64,000 nucleotides of DNA. It comes from Nocardia carnea (lineage in GTDB: Bacteria; Actinomycetota; Actinomycetes; Mycobacteriales; Mycobacteriaceae). A program made the position numbers and the translations under genes. The first letter of the stretch is position 1. Every line of letters starts with the position of its first letter. The stretch is taken from contig NZ_JARWOV010000194.1 of assembly GCF_029868855.1 (NCBI RefSeq), forward strand, positions 97,462 through 161,461, given 5' to 3'. The notes under the pieces are model-generated. The model searched no databases. It saw only the letters and a program-made list of their open reading frames with translations, and had not been told where the DNA came from. Shown here piece after piece: positions 45,062-55,102 of this stretch.

Positions 45062-45436
45062 ATGACCGGTACACGGGATTCCTGGTTCGACGACGACGCC
45101 GGGCCACTGGTGCGGCCGTATGCGATCACCCGGGGCCGGACCGTCGGTGCCGGACACGATCTGGATATGCTCACGATCGTGGTCAGAGCCCGCGGAGCCC
45201 CGCCACTACGTCGTACCGAACCCGAATATCTCGATATCGTGCAGTTGTGCACGGAACCACAGACAGTGGCGGAGGTGGCAGCCGCCTTGAAACTGCCGCT
45301 GGCGGTGACCAAGATTCTCGTCGGAGATCTGATCGGTGACAGCCATCTGATCTTCCGGACTCCGGTGCAGATGGAGTCCGGACCCGGCGACTTCAACATA
45401 TTGCGAGCGGTACTGGATGGAATCCGAAAAATTTGA
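45062..45436 (+). CDS. cvnC: DUF742 protein (CvnC)
   Basis: A 124-residue protein of the DUF742 family. It has RPYAITRGRTVGAGHDLDML and a C-terminal winged-helix-like part (TVAEVAAALKLPLAVTKILV, then GDLIGDSHLIF). It is found only in conservon operons. A DNA or protein contact role is likely but not proven. It overlaps cvnD by 20 bases. Confidence 0.93.
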   Translation: MTGTRDSWFDDDAGPLVRPYAITRGRTVGAGHDLDMLTIVVRARGAPPLRRTEPEYLDIVQLCTEPQTVAEVAAALKLPLAVTKILVGDLIGDSHLIFRTPVQMESGPGDFNILRAVLDGIRKI

Positions 45437-46037
45437 CCCTGCCCGGATGGACCCCGCGGCGCCGGCCCTGGCCGCGTCGGTCAAGGTCCTCATCGCCGGC
45501 GGCTTCGGCGTCGGCAAAACCACCATGGTGGCCTCGATCAGTGAGATTCCGCCGCTGCGGACCGAGGAGATGATCACCGAACTCAGTACGGGGATCGACG
45601 ATCTGTCCGGTGTCGAATCGAAGACCACGACGACGGTGGCCCTGGACTTCGGCCGGATCACCATCGACAAGGACCTGGTCCTGTATCTCTTCGGCACGCC
45701 CGGACAGGACCGTTTCTGGTTCCTGTGGGACGAATTGGCGCGGGGTGCACTGGGGGCGGTGGTCCTGGCCGATACCCGCAGGCTCGGCAACTCGTTCGCC
45801 GCCATCGACTATTTCGAACGCCGCGGACTGCCGTTCCTCGTGGCGGTCAACTGTTTCGACGGCGCACCCCGCTACACCGTCGACGAGGTCCGGGACGCCC
45901 TCGATCTCGACGGCTCGATGCCGGTGATGCTGTGCGATGCTCGTGATCGGGTTTCGGCGAAGAATGTGCTGCTCAGTTTGATCGAGTATCTGATCGACCG
46001 GGCGACCCGGACCGACCTGACGGCCAACCCCGGCTGA
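45417..46037 (+). CDS. cvnD: Small GTP-binding protein (CvnD)
   Basis: A 206-residue P-loop GTPase. G1 is AGGFGVGKTTMV, the switch Thr lies in STGIDDLSGVESKTTTTV, and G3 is FGTPGQDRFWFLWDELARG. The base-specificity motif is weak (VAVNCFDGA, lacking classical NKxD), as usual in the CvnD/MglA-like group. It is the last of four coupled genes. Conservons usually carry a P450 gene after this one; here none follows. A terminator hairpin and a structured repeat end the operon. Confidence 0.93.
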   Translation: MESEKFDPARMDPAAPALAASVKVLIAGGFGVGKTTMVASISEIPPLRTEEMITELSTGIDDLSGVESKTTTTVALDFGRITIDKDLVLYLFGTPGQDRFWFLWDELARGALGAVVLADTRRLGNSFAAIDYFERRGLPFLVAVNCFDGAPRYTVDEVRDALDLDGSMPVMLCDARDRVSAKNVLLSLIEYLIDRATRTDLTANPG

Positions 46038-46044
46038 TCCGCCG

Positions 46045-46069
46045 GGCGGAGCCGCTCGCCGGCTCCGCC
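46045..46069 (+). terminator. Stem-loop after cvnD
   Basis: A perfect 10-bp stem (GGCGGAGCCG and complement) with a 5-base loop starts 8 bases after the cvnD stop. It abuts the first copy of the structured repeat. Confidence 0.65.
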
Positions 46070-46128
46070 TGAGCGCGTCAGGCCCGGAGGCGGTAGCGCA
46101 GCGTAACCACGCAGGGCCCGCGCTCAGG
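46068..46128 (+). repeat. Structured intergenic repeat, copy 1
   Basis: An outer 10-bp stem (CCTGAGCGCG / CGCGCTCAGG) encloses a conserved core containing GGCGGTAGCGCAG and CGTAACCACG. It follows cvnD and precedes the convergent Nudix gene. The core recurs at 47042 and 58098. Confidence 0.7.
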
Positions 46129-46149
46129 CGCAACAGACACAGCCGCTAC

Positions 46150-46554
46150 TCAGCGCAGGGCGCCCGCGGTATGCAGTTCGTCGAACAGCAGCTGGTCCAC
46201 CGGGGGTACGTGCGGGCGGTCGGCGTAGCCGAACCAGGCCAGTTCGGCGATTTCACTGCTCGCGGTCAGCTGCCCGCGGTAGTCGGCGCGGTAACAGCTC
46301 ATCCGGACCCGGGCCGTACCGTCGACGGCCTCGTAGACGCCGACCGGTTCGACGGTTTCGGTGATCAGCGCGACGGTGAGCTCTTCGGCGATCTCGCGCA
46401 CCAGGGTCTGTTCATCGGATTCGCCCGCTTCGCGTTTGCCGCCCGGGATGTAGAAGATCTCCTTACCCGCCGGGCGGGCACACAGGATCCGCCCGTCCAC
46501 GATCAGCACCCAGGCGACCGTATCGATGAGTTCGCCGACCATTTCGTCCGTCAC
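46150..46554 (-). CDS. Nudix hydrolase
   Basis: A 134-residue enzyme. The Nudix box GGKREAGESDEQTLVREIAEE is intact apart from the usual variation, so it should hydrolyse a nucleoside-diphosphate-linked substrate with Mg. The substrate (an oxidised nucleotide or another) is unknown. It runs opposite to the cvn and nuo genes. Confidence 0.92.
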   Translation of the reverse strand: MTDEMVGELIDTVAWVLIVDGRILCARPAGKEIFYIPGGKREAGESDEQTLVREIAEELTVALITETVEPVGVYEAVDGTARVRMSCYRADYRGQLTASSEIAELAWFGYADRPHVPPVDQLLFDELHTAGALR

Positions 46555-46638
46555 GCCGGCAGCTTAGACCAGCACCGCGCGCGGACCATCTCGGCCAAGC
46601 TGCCCCCAACCGCGCGGTCGCGGACGTACCATGCGGAC

Positions 46639-47049
46639 GTGGCCGATGCGAATCCTCCCGCCGTGCTGCGGGTCCTGGTCTACAGCAACGACGCCGACAC
46701 CCGGAGTCAGGTGATGCTTGCGCTCGGGCGCCGCCCGCATCCGGACCTACCGCCGCTCGAGTACCTCGAGGTCGCGACCGCACCGGTGGTACTGGAGCGG
46801 ATGGACGCCGGCGCGGCCGATCTCGCTGTTCTGGACGGTGAATCCGCCCCCGTCGGCGGTATGGGCCTGGCCAAGCAGCTCAAGGACGAGCTCGCCGAAT
46901 GCCCGCCGCTGATCGTGCTCACCGGCCGTGCCGATGATGCGTGGCTGGCGAACTGGTCACGGGCCGAGGCCGTCGCTGCGCACCCGATCGACCCGCTGCG
47001 GCTCACCGAGATCGTGGTCGATCTGCTGCGGCGCCGCCCGGCCGCCTGA
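46639..47049 (+). CDS. Degenerate receiver-domain protein upstream of nuo
   Basis: A 136-residue single-domain CheY-like protein. Its place before nuoA matches M. tuberculosis Rv3143, an orphan receiver. The phospho-acceptor Asp is present (Asp 66 in DLAVLDGES) and the acidic pair is present in part (YSNDAD). The conserved Lys near the C-terminus is replaced by His 115 (VAAHPID), so normal phosphorylation may be lost. The start is GTG 46639; no in-frame ATG is nearby. Its stop lies inside the second structured repeat. Confidence 0.72.
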   Translation: MADANPPAVLRVLVYSNDADTRSQVMLALGRRPHPDLPPLEYLEVATAPVVLERMDAGAADLAVLDGESAPVGGMGLAKQLKDELAECPPLIVLTGRADDAWLANWSRAEAVAAHPIDPLRLTEIVVDLLRRRPAA

Positions 47050-47109
47050 GCGCGTCCGGCCCGAAGGCGGTAGCGCAGCGTGACCACGGTAGGACTCGCA
47101 CTCAGGCGG
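47042..47109 (+). repeat. Structured intergenic repeat, copy 2
   Basis: Arms CCGCCTGAGCGCG and CGCACTCAGGCGG pair with one mismatch around the core (GGCGGTAGCGCAG, CGTGACCACG). The stop codon of the receiver gene is within the left arm. Confidence 0.7.
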
Positions 47110-47408
47110 GATGGGAACAGCCTCGAGCTGATTAGGTTCATTCGCTCATAAATCTCAGTCCCGAATTCGATCAAACCGGTCTGTGAATCCGCGTTCATGC
47201 TGCCGCGACAGTTGTAGGCTGTGCTTTAGCTCACATGAGCGCGGGAGATGATATATAACCCGCGACGCCGAAATCCGCCTCCCAGCCCATTCTCGATTCC
47301 GGGGGCGAGCCGGCGGCGCGGGCCGTACCCATCGACCGCCCGACCCCGTTCGCGGGCCCGGCGGCACAACCGCCGGGTCCGGAGTTCGCAAGGAGGGGAA
47401 GCGCAGTC
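47050..47408. other. Upstream region of the nuo operon
   Basis: 359 bases. Besides repeat copy 2 it contains an AT-rich block (ATATATAACC, 47251-47260) that could be a -10 element and, just before it, GCTCACATGAGC, a short dyad. A strong AAGGAGG site precedes nuoA. No gene is supported. Confidence 0.45.
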
Positions 47409-47789
47409 GTGAACACCGAATTGCCGATACTGGTCCTCGGCGCGGTTGCCGCCGCGTTCGCGATCATCTCGATCCTGATCGCCGGCCTCATCGGCCCGAA
47501 ACGCTACAACCGCGCGAAACTACAAGCCTACGAATGCGGTATCGAACCGACCCCGCACGCGGTGGCCGGAGGCGCGGGAAGCACTACCGGGCAACGTTTT
47601 CCGGTGAAGTACTACCTCACCGCGATGCTGTTCATCATTTTCGATATCGAGATCGTGTTCCTCTACCCGTGGGCGGTCCATATCGATGCGCTCGGGGTGT
47701 TCGGCCTGGTCGCGATGGCACTGTTCATCGTCAATGTCTCGGTCGCCTACGCCTACGAATGGCGGCGCGGCGGCCTCGGCTGGGACTGA
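47409..47789 (+). CDS. nuoA: NADH-quinone oxidoreductase subunit A
   Basis: A 126-residue membrane subunit of complex I with three helices. It shows YECGIEP and [19 protein letters not shown], which are diagnostic. A GTG start has an AAGGAGG site. It is the first gene of nuoABCDEFG-H/I-JKLMN, all on one strand over 16 kb. Confidence 0.97.
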   Translation: MNTELPILVLGAVAAAFAIISILIAGLIGPKRYNRAKLQAYECGIEPTPHAVAGGAGSTTGQRFPVKYYLTAMLFIIFDIEIVFLYPWAVHIDALGVFGLVAMALFIVNVSVAYAYEWRRGGLGWD

Positions 47790-47857
47790 GTCGCGCACCT
47801 CCGATCAGCCGCGGCCCGCGCTCCGGCGCGGGCCCATAGCCCAGGGAGTAGTCGGAT

Positions 47858-48412
47858 ATGGGTTTGGAAGAGAAACTGCCCAGCGGTTTCGTGCTCAGCA
47901 CGGTCGAGGCCATGGCGGGGTACATGCGCAAGGGGTCGCTGTGGCCGGCCACCTTCGGCCTGGCCTGCTGCGCCATCGAGATGATGGCCACCGGCGGCGG
48001 CCGATTCGATTCGGCCCGTTTCGGTATGGAGGTCTTCCGCGCCTCACCACGGCAGGCCGATCTGATGATCGTCGCCGGACGGGTCAGCCAGAAGATGGCG
48101 CCGGTGCTGCGGCAGGTCTACGACCAGATGACCGAGCCGAAATGGGTACTGGCCATGGGGGTCTGCGCGTCGTCGGGCGGAATGTTCAACAACTACGCGA
48201 TCGTGCAGGGCGTGGACCATGTGGTGCCGGTCGATATCTACCTGCCCGGCTGCCCCCCGCGACCGGAAATGCTGCTGAACGCGATCATCGCCCTGCACGA
48301 CAAGATCCAGCACACCCCGATGGGCGTGAATCGCGCCGAGGCGATCCGGGCGGCGGAGCAAGCCGCCCTCGCCGCCACCCCGACGATCCGGATGGAGGGA
48401 TTGCTGCGATGA
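47858..48412 (+). CDS. nuoB: NADH-quinone oxidoreductase subunit B
   Basis: A 184-residue peripheral subunit holding the N2 4Fe-4S cluster near the quinone site. The Cys ligands are visible as the CC pair in [10 protein letters not shown], and the Cys of MGVCASSGG and of [10 protein letters not shown]. It overlaps nuoC by an ATGA arrangement. Confidence 0.97.
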   Translation: MGLEEKLPSGFVLSTVEAMAGYMRKGSLWPATFGLACCAIEMMATGGGRFDSARFGMEVFRASPRQADLMIVAGRVSQKMAPVLRQVYDQMTEPKWVLAMGVCASSGGMFNNYAIVQGVDHVVPVDIYLPGCPPRPEMLLNAIIALHDKIQHTPMGVNRAEAIRAAEQAALAATPTIRMEGLLR

Positions 48413-49134
48413 GCACCGATCGTCCCGAATCCACCGACAGCCGAGCCGTCGAACCGGAACAGCCCATCGGGCCCCACGACGAGGTGATCGGCCGACGCCG
48501 CGGCATGTTCGGCATCTCCGGCAGCGGTGACACCTCCGGGTACGGGCGCCTCGTCCACGAGATCGCCCTGCCCGGCGGCACTCCCCCGCCCTATGGGGGT
48601 TATTTCGATACGGTGGTCGACCTGCTGCGCACCGCCCTGAGCACCGGCGCCGGATTCGACGCGGCGATCGAGAAAGTGGTCGTGGACCGCGACGAACTCA
48701 CCCTGCATGTGCGCCGGGACCATCTGGTGGCAGTGGCGCGGGCCTTACGTGACGATCCCGCCCTGCGTTTCGAACTGTGCCTCGGAGTGAGCGGCGTGCA
48801 CTACCCCGACGAGACCGGACGCGAATTGCACACCGTCTACCACCTGAACTCGATCACGCACGGCCGGCGGCTGCGGCTCGAGGTGGCGGCACCCGATGCG
48901 GATCCGCATATCCCGTCGCTGTACCGCGTGTACCCCACCTGCGACTGGCACGAACGGGAAACCTACGACTTCTTCGGTATCCGGTTCGACGGGCATCCCT
49001 CGCTGACCCGTATCACCATGCCCGACGACTGGCGCGGTCACCCACAGCGCAAGGACTACCCGCTCGGCGGGATACCGGTCGAATACAAGGGCGCGCGCAT
49101 CCCGCCGCCCGATGAGCGGAGGGCCTACAGCTGA
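48409..49134 (+). CDS. nuoC: NADH-quinone oxidoreductase subunit C
   Basis: A 241-residue peripheral subunit. It has [20 protein letters not shown] and [19 protein letters not shown]. The first 60 residues are an actinobacterial extension. The start at 48409 is the ATGA overlap with nuoB. nuoC and nuoD are separate genes. Confidence 0.96.
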   Translation: MSTDRPESTDSRAVEPEQPIGPHDEVIGRRRGMFGISGSGDTSGYGRLVHEIALPGGTPPPYGGYFDTVVDLLRTALSTGAGFDAAIEKVVVDRDELTLHVRRDHLVAVARALRDDPALRFELCLGVSGVHYPDETGRELHTVYHLNSITHGRRLRLEVAAPDADPHIPSLYRVYPTCDWHERETYDFFGIRFDGHPSLTRITMPDDWRGHPQRKDYPLGGIPVEYKGARIPPPDERRAYS

Positions 49135-50516
49135 TGAGTGAAATCGATATCCGGCCCGGCGTTTCCGGCGGGCCGGACCACGACGACTCCGGTACCGGTA
49201 CCACCCCGGCCGCACCGGGTACGGATTCCGGTCAGCAGGTGGTGACGGTCGCGGGTCAGGACTGGGACGAAGTCGCCGATGCGCTGCGCGGCGCCGGCGA
49301 GGAACGCATCGTCGTCAATATGGGGCCGCAGCATCCCTCCACGCACGGCGTGCTTCGGCTCATTCTGGAGATCGAGGGCGAAACCGTGGTGGAGGCCCGC
49401 TGCGGAATCGGCTACCTGCACACCGGGATCGAGAAGAATCTGGAGTTCCGGACCTGGGCCCAGGGCGTCACCTTCGTCACCCGGATGGACTATCTGGCTC
49501 CGTTCTACAACGAGACGGCCTTCTGCCTCGGCGTGGAACGGCTCCTCGGGATCACCGACGATATCCCCGAGCGCGCCACCGTGATCCGGGTACTGCTCAT
49601 GGAACTCAACCGCATCTCCTCGCACCTTGTGGCTCTCGCCACCGGAGGTATGGAGCTCGGTGCGCTCACTCCCATGCTGTTCGGTTTCCGGGAACGGGAA
49701 CTGATTCTGGATGTTTTCGAAGCCATCACCGGCCTGCGGATGAACCACGCCTATATCCGGCCCGGCGGTATCGCCCAGGACCTGCCCGACGACGGGGTCA
49801 CGAAGGTGCGGGAACTGCTCGAGCTGATGCCGAAACGGCTCCGCGATATGGAGCATCTGCTCACCCACAATCCGATCTTCAAGGCCCGCACCCAGGGCAT
49901 CGGCTATCTGGACCTCACCGGATGTATCGCCCTCGGTGTCACCGGCCCGGTGCTGCGCTCCACCGGGCTCCCGCACGATCTGCGCAAGGCCATGCCCTAC
50001 TGCGGATACGAGAACTACGAATTCGATATCCCCACCACCGATACGTGTGACTGCTACGGCCGCTACCTCATCCGGATCGAGGAGATGAAGGAGTCGCTGA
50101 AGATCGTGGAACAGTGCCTGGACCGGCTGCGTCCCGGCCCTGTGATGATCTCGGACAAGAAGATCGCCTGGCCCGCTGATCTCACCCTCGGGGAGGACGG
50201 CCTCGGAAACTCGCCGCGGCATATCGGCAAGATCATGGGCACCTCCATGGAGGGTCTCATCCACCATTTCAAACTGGTCACCGAGGGTATCCGGGTGCCG
50301 CCGGGACAGGTCTACGCCGCAGTGGAATCACCGCGCGGGGAACTGGGCGTGCATATGGTCAGCGACGGCGGTACCCGGCCGTATCGCGTGCACTACCGCG
50401 ATCCGTCGTTCACCAATCTGCAGGCGGTGGCCGCGATGTGCGAGGGCGGCATGGTCGCCGATGTGATCGCCGCCGTGGCCAGTATCGACCCGGTGATGGG
50501 CGGGGTGGACCGATGA
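49134..50516 (+). CDS. nuoD: NADH-quinone oxidoreductase subunit D
   Basis: A 460-residue subunit forming the quinone-binding cavity with NuoB and NuoH. It has [16 protein letters not shown] and [21 protein letters not shown]. An extra 50 residues at the N-terminus are Gly/Asp/Thr-rich, as in other actinobacteria. It shares the last base of nuoC. Confidence 0.97.
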   Translation: MSEIDIRPGVSGGPDHDDSGTGTTPAAPGTDSGQQVVTVAGQDWDEVADALRGAGEERIVVNMGPQHPSTHGVLRLILEIEGETVVEARCGIGYLHTGIEKNLEFRTWAQGVTFVTRMDYLAPFYNETAFCLGVERLLGITDDIPERATVIRVLLMELNRISSHLVALATGGMELGALTPMLFGFRERELILDVFEAITGLRMNHAYIRPGGIAQDLPDDGVTKVRELLELMPKRLRDMEHLLTHNPIFKARTQGIGYLDLTGCIALGVTGPVLRSTGLPHDLRKAMPYCGYENYEFDIPTTDTCDCYGRYLIRIEEMKESLKIVEQCLDRLRPGPVMISDKKIAWPADLTLGEDGLGNSPRHIGKIMGTSMEGLIHHFKLVTEGIRVPPGQVYAAVESPRGELGVHMVSDGGTRPYRVHYRDPSFTNLQAVAAMCEGGMVADVIAAVASIDPVMGGVDR

Positions 50517-50577
50517 TGCGATCCCCCTGCCGGCTCGCCGGCCGCCGACGGCGTGCCACGGCTTCGAAGGAGGCTCC

Positions 50578-51297
50578 ATGACCGAGATCCTGCTGCGCCT
50601 GAGTACCCGGCCACAACCCTATCCGGACGAGGTCCGGGCCCGGCTGGAACCGGATGCGAAGGAGATCATCGGCCGGTACCCGCAGCCGCGGTCGGCCCTG
50701 CTGCCGCTGCTGCATCTGGTGCAGTCGGAAGAGGGCTTCGTGAGCAGTACCGGTATCGAGTTCTGCGCCGAACTGCTGGGCCTCACCGGTGCCGAGGTGA
50801 CGGCGGTGGCGACCTTCTACTCCATGTACCGGCGCACCCCGACCGGGGATTACCACGTCGGTGTCTGCACGAACACGCTGTGCGCGGTTCTGGGCGGCGA
50901 CTCCATCCTCGCGACACTGCGCGAGCATCTGGGCATCGCGCACGGGGAGACCACCGCCGACGGCAAGATCACCCTCGAGCACATCGAATGCAACGCGGCC
51001 TGTGATTACGCGCCGGTCGTCATGGTGAACTGGGAATTCTTCGACAATCAGACGCCCGAATCGGCGAAGACCCTGGTCGACGACCTCCGCGACGGGCAAT
51101 CGGTCCGGCCGACCCGGGGAGCGCCACTGTGCACCTTCCGCGAGACCGCACGCGTACTGGCCGGATTCCCCGATACCCGCCCCGGCGTGCTCGACGGCGA
51201 CCCGGGCGGTCCCACGCTGGCAGGTCTGGATCTCGCACGCGAACAGGGAATGCGTGCCCCCGAGATCCCGGAAACCGGTGAGGACGGTGCCCGATGA
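50578..51297 (+). CDS. nuoE: NADH-quinone oxidoreductase subunit E
   Basis: A 239-residue thioredoxin-like subunit with the N1a 2Fe-2S cluster. The ligands are in CTNTLCAVLGG and HIECNAACDYAPV. It follows nuoD after 61 bases with a GGAGG site and overlaps nuoF by 4 bases. Confidence 0.96.
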   Translation: MTEILLRLSTRPQPYPDEVRARLEPDAKEIIGRYPQPRSALLPLLHLVQSEEGFVSSTGIEFCAELLGLTGAEVTAVATFYSMYRRTPTGDYHVGVCTNTLCAVLGGDSILATLREHLGIAHGETTADGKITLEHIECNAACDYAPVVMVNWEFFDNQTPESAKTLVDDLRDGQSVRPTRGAPLCTFRETARVLAGFPDTRPGVLDGDPGGPTLAGLDLAREQGMRAPEIPETGEDGAR

Positions 51298-52622
51298 GCT
51301 TGACTCCGGTACTGAGCAGGTATTGGAATCTGCCGAACTCCTGGACTCTCGACACCTACCGCGCGCACCAGGGATACGAAGCACTGTCGATCGCGTTCGC
51401 CATGACGCCCGACGACGTCATCGCCACGGTCAAGGACGCCGGGCTGCGCGGTCGTGGCGGAGCGGGCTTCCCCACCGGGATGAAATGGGGATTCATCCCG
51501 CAGGGGCCGGAACCCGACGGCACGGTGAAACCGCACTATCTGGTGGTCAACGCCGACGAATCCGAACCGGGCACCTGCAAGGACATCCCCTTGATGCTCG
51601 CGTCCCCGCATTCGCTCGTCGAAGGTGTGATCATCGCGGCCTATGCCATCCGGGCCGCGCATGCGTTCATCTACCTACGCGGTGAAGTGGTGCCGGTGCT
51701 GCGCCGACTACAGGCCGCCGTCACCGAGGCCTATGCCGCCGGGCTGCTGGGATCCGATATCCTGGGGTCGGGATACGACCTCGAACTCACCGTCCACGCG
51801 GGCGCCGGCGCCTATATCTGTGGTGAGGAAACCGCGCTTCTGGATTCACTGGAGGGCCGCCGCGGCCAGCCCCGGCTGCGGCCGCCGTTTCCCGCGGTCG
51901 CCGGGCTCTACGCCAGCCCGACCGTGGTCAACAATGTCGAGTCGATCGCCAGCGTGCCGCCGATACTCCGCAACGGGCCGGGCTGGTTCCGCGCCATGGG
52001 CACCGAGAAATCGCCGGGCTTCACGCTGTACTCGCTGTCCGGACACGTCACCCGGCCGGGTCAGTACGAAGCGCCGCTCGGCGTGACCCTGCGGGAGCTA
52101 CTCGGCTACGCGGATGGCGTCCGGGCGGGCCATCAGCTGAAGTTCTGGACACCGGGCGGCTCCTCGACCCCACTGTTCACCGCCGAACATCTCGATGTAC
52201 CACTGGATTACGAGAATGTGATGGCGCACGGGTCGATGCTGGGCACGAAAGCCCTGCAGATCTTCGACGACACCACCTGTGTGGTGCGGGCCGTGCTGCG
52301 CTGGACGGAGTTCTATGCGCACGAATCATGCGGCAAATGCACGCCGTGCCGGGAAGGCACCTACTGGCTGGTGCAGCTGCTCACCCGGCTCGAAGCCGGT
52401 CTCGGCACACCCGCCGATCTGGACAAACTCCTGGATATCGCCGACAACATCAACGGTAAGTCGTTCTGCGCGCTCGGCGACGGTGCTGCCAGCCCGATCG
52501 TGTCCTCCATGAAGTACTTCCGCGACGAGTACATCGCCCATCTGGAACGAGGTGGCTGCCCCTTCGACCCCGCGCGCGCCACCGCCTGGGCCCCGACCGC
52601 GGCCGGAGAGGTAATCCGATGA
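51294..52622 (+). CDS. nuoF: NADH-quinone oxidoreductase subunit F
   Basis: A 442-residue NADH-oxidising subunit. It shows the NADH loop [18 protein letters not shown], the FMN region and the N3 4Fe-4S ligands [15 protein letters not shown]. It overlaps nuoE and nuoG by ATGA. Confidence 0.98.
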   Translation: MSLTPVLSRYWNLPNSWTLDTYRAHQGYEALSIAFAMTPDDVIATVKDAGLRGRGGAGFPTGMKWGFIPQGPEPDGTVKPHYLVVNADESEPGTCKDIPLMLASPHSLVEGVIIAAYAIRAAHAFIYLRGEVVPVLRRLQAAVTEAYAAGLLGSDILGSGYDLELTVHAGAGAYICGEETALLDSLEGRRGQPRLRPPFPAVAGLYASPTVVNNVESIASVPPILRNGPGWFRAMGTEKSPGFTLYSLSGHVTRPGQYEAPLGVTLRELLGYADGVRAGHQLKFWTPGGSSTPLFTAEHLDVPLDYENVMAHGSMLGTKALQIFDDTTCVVRAVLRWTEFYAHESCGKCTPCREGTYWLVQLLTRLEAGLGTPADLDKLLDIADNINGKSFCALGDGAASPIVSSMKYFRDEYIAHLERGGCPFDPARATAWAPTAAGEVIR

Positions 52623-55102
52623 CAGCTACCGTCCGTTCCGATTCCGCCGATCTGCAGCACGCCGACCTGGTCACCCTCACCATCGACGGCACCACCGTGA
52701 GCGTCCCGGCCGGGACGCTGCTCATCCGGGCCGCCGAACTGATCGGCGTCCAGATCCCGCGATTCTGCGACCACCCGTTGCTCGCGCCCGTGGGCGCCTG
52801 CCGGCAATGCCTGGTGGAAGTGGAGGGCCAGCGCAAACCGGTGGCGTCCTGCACCATGGCGGTCACCGAGGGCATGGTGGCCCGCACCCAGTTGAGTTCA
52901 CCGGCCGCGGAGAAGGCACAGCAGGGTGTGATGGAACTGCTGCTGATCAACCATCCGCTGGACTGCCCGGTGTGCGATAAGGGCGGCGAATGCCCGCTGC
53001 AGAACCAGGCCATGTCCACCGGGCGTACCGAAACCCGATTCGAAGGCGTGAAACGTACCTTCCCCAAACCGATTCCGCTGTCGAGCGCGGTACTGCTGGA
53101 TCGGGAACGCTGTGTGCTGTGCGCACGCTGCACCCGTTTCTCGCAGCAGATCGCCGGGGATCCGTTCATCGAACTACTCGACCGCGGTGCGTTGCAACAG
53201 GTCGGCACCGCCGAGCACGAACCGCTCGATTCGTACTTCTCCGGCAACACGGTGCAGATCTGCCCGGTCGGCGCCCTCACCGGGACCAGCTACCGCTTCC
53301 GGGCCCGTCCCTTCGATCTGGTGTCCAGCCCCAGTGTCTGCGAACACTGCGCCTCGGGGTGCGCACAACGCACCGATCACCGGCGCGGGAAGGTGATGCG
53401 CCGGCTGGCGGGTGACGACCCGCAGGTCAACGAGGAATGGAACTGCGACAAGGGCCGCTGGGCCTTTGCCTACGCCACCGAACGGGACCGGATCACCAGC
53501 CCGCTACTGCGTGGTTCCGACGGCGAACTGGCGCCGTGTTCGTGGTCGGAGGCACTGGCCGCCGCCGCGCGTGGGCTGCGCACCGGAGCGGGGAACACGG
53601 CGGTACTGCCGGGCGGGCGGATCACCGAGGAGGAGGCCTACGCCTACGCCAAGTTCGCTCGGGTGGTGCTGGGCACGAACGATATCGATTTCCGCGCCCG
53701 CGCCCATTCCGCGGAGGAAGCCGAGTTCCTCGGCGCGTGGGTCGCCGGCCATCCCGACTCCGTCACCTACGACAGCCTGGACACGGCGCCGGTGGTGCTG
53801 CTCGCGGGTTTCGAGCCGGAAGAGGAATCGCCCATCGTCTACCTGCGGCTGCGCAAGCAGGCGCGCACTCGCGCCCTGCCCGTCTACTCCGTCGCCGCGT
53901 ACTCCTCCCGCGGTCTGGAACGGATGTCGGGCACCCTGCTTCCGACGGTGCCGGGTGCCGAAGCACAGGCCCTCGCCGCGCTCGGCGAAGTCGGCGGGCC
54001 GGCACCCTCGGCTGTACCGGAGCCTGTTTCGGCGAACCTGGCCCGGCTGCTGCGTGAACCCGGCGCGGTGATCCTGGCGGGCGAACGATTGGCCGCCGCC
54101 CCCGGCGCGCTGTCGGCGGTGCTCCGGCTGGCCGCCGATACCGGTGCCGCGCTGGCGTGGGTGCCACGGCGGGCCGGGGAACGCGGCGCCGTGGAAGCGG
54201 GTGCCCTGCCCGGTCTGCTCCCGGGCGGTCGTCCGGTCACCGACGCGGAAGCGCGGCGGCAGGTCTGCGAGGTCTGGAATATCGACGAACTGCCGAAGAC
54301 TCCGGGACGCGATACGGGTTCGGTTCTCGACGGCACCGGCGAGGTCGGCAGCCTCGTCGTCGGCGGTGTCGAACTCGCCGACCTTCCCGATCCGGCCACG
54401 GCCCGGGCCGCGCTCGCGCGCGCGGATTTCGTGATCTCCCTGGAGCAACGGCACAGCGAGGTGACCGCATACGCCGATGTGGTGTTCCCGGTGGCGACGG
54501 CGATGGAGAAATCCGGAACCTACCGCACCTGGGAGGGGCGCCCGCGGCCGTTCACCGCGGCACTGACCGACAGTACGGTGCGGCGCACCGCGGCGCCGAT
54601 GTCGGACCTGCGGGTACTGCACAGCCTCGCCGCGGAACTCGGTGTAGCGCTGGGCCTGCCCGATACCGCCGCCGCCCGCGCCGAGCTCGACCGGTTCGCG
54701 GGCTGGTCCGGAACCACCCTCACCGCGCCCGCGTATCCGGCCGGCCGGGTGACCGAACCCGCGGCCGGGACCGCGGTGCTGGCCGGCTGGCGGATGTTGC
54801 TCGACCGCGGCCGGTTACAGGACGGTGAGCCGAATCTCGCGGGTATCGCCCGGGCACCGGTCGCCCGCATGTCGGCGGCCACCGCCGCGGAAGCGGGCGC
54901 GGCCGACGGTGACCCGGTGACGGTCGCCACCGAACAGGGCGCCGTCACCCTGCCATTGGTGGTCACGCCCATGCCCGACCGGGTGGTGTGGCTGCCGATG
55001 AATTCACCCGGCTGTTCGGTTCACACCGATCTGGGCGCCGGACCGGGCAGTGTCGTCACCGTGCGGCGCGCCGAACGGACGGAGGCCTCCGACCATGACT
55101 GA
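52619..55102 (+). CDS. nuoG: NADH-quinone oxidoreductase subunit G
   Basis: An 827-residue iron-sulfur subunit. It has N1b 2Fe-2S ligands ([15 protein letters not shown]), the His-Cys cluster ([15 protein letters not shown]), the N4 type ([22 protein letters not shown]) and the optional N7 cluster set [13 protein letters not shown] with [10 protein letters not shown] molybdopterin-oxidoreductase-like domain follows. It overlaps nuoH by 8 bases. Confidence 0.97.
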   Translation: MTATVRSDSADLQHADLVTLTIDGTTVSVPAGTLLIRAAELIGVQIPRFCDHPLLAPVGACRQCLVEVEGQRKPVASCTMAVTEGMVARTQLSSPAAEKAQQGVMELLLINHPLDCPVCDKGGECPLQNQAMSTGRTETRFEGVKRTFPKPIPLSSAVLLDRERCVLCARCTRFSQQIAGDPFIELLDRGALQQVGTAEHEPLDSYFSGNTVQICPVGALTGTSYRFRARPFDLVSSPSVCEHCASGCAQRTDHRRGKVMRRLAGDDPQVNEEWNCDKGRWAFAYATERDRITSPLLRGSDGELAPCSWSEALAAAARGLRTGAGNTAVLPGGRITEEEAYAYAKFARVVLGTNDIDFRARAHSAEEAEFLGAWVAGHPDSVTYDSLDTAPVVLLAGFEPEEESPIVYLRLRKQARTRALPVYSVAAYSSRGLERMSGTLLPTVPGAEAQALAALGEVGGPAPSAVPEPVSANLARLLREPGAVILAGERLAAAPGALSAVLRLAADTGAALAWVPRRAGERGAVEAGALPGLLPGGRPVTDAEARRQVCEVWNIDELPKTPGRDTGSVLDGTGEVGSLVVGGVELADLPDPATARAALARADFVISLEQRHSEVTAYADVVFPVATAMEKSGTYRTWEGRPRPFTAALTDSTVRRTAAPMSDLRVLHSLAAELGVALGLPDTAAARAELDRFAGWSGTTLTAPAYPAGRVTEPAAGTAVLAGWRMLLDRGRLQDGEPNLAGIARAPVARMSAATAAEAGAADGDPVTVATEQGAVTLPLVVTPMPDRVVWLPMNSPGCSVHTDLGAGPGSVVTVRRAERTEASDHD

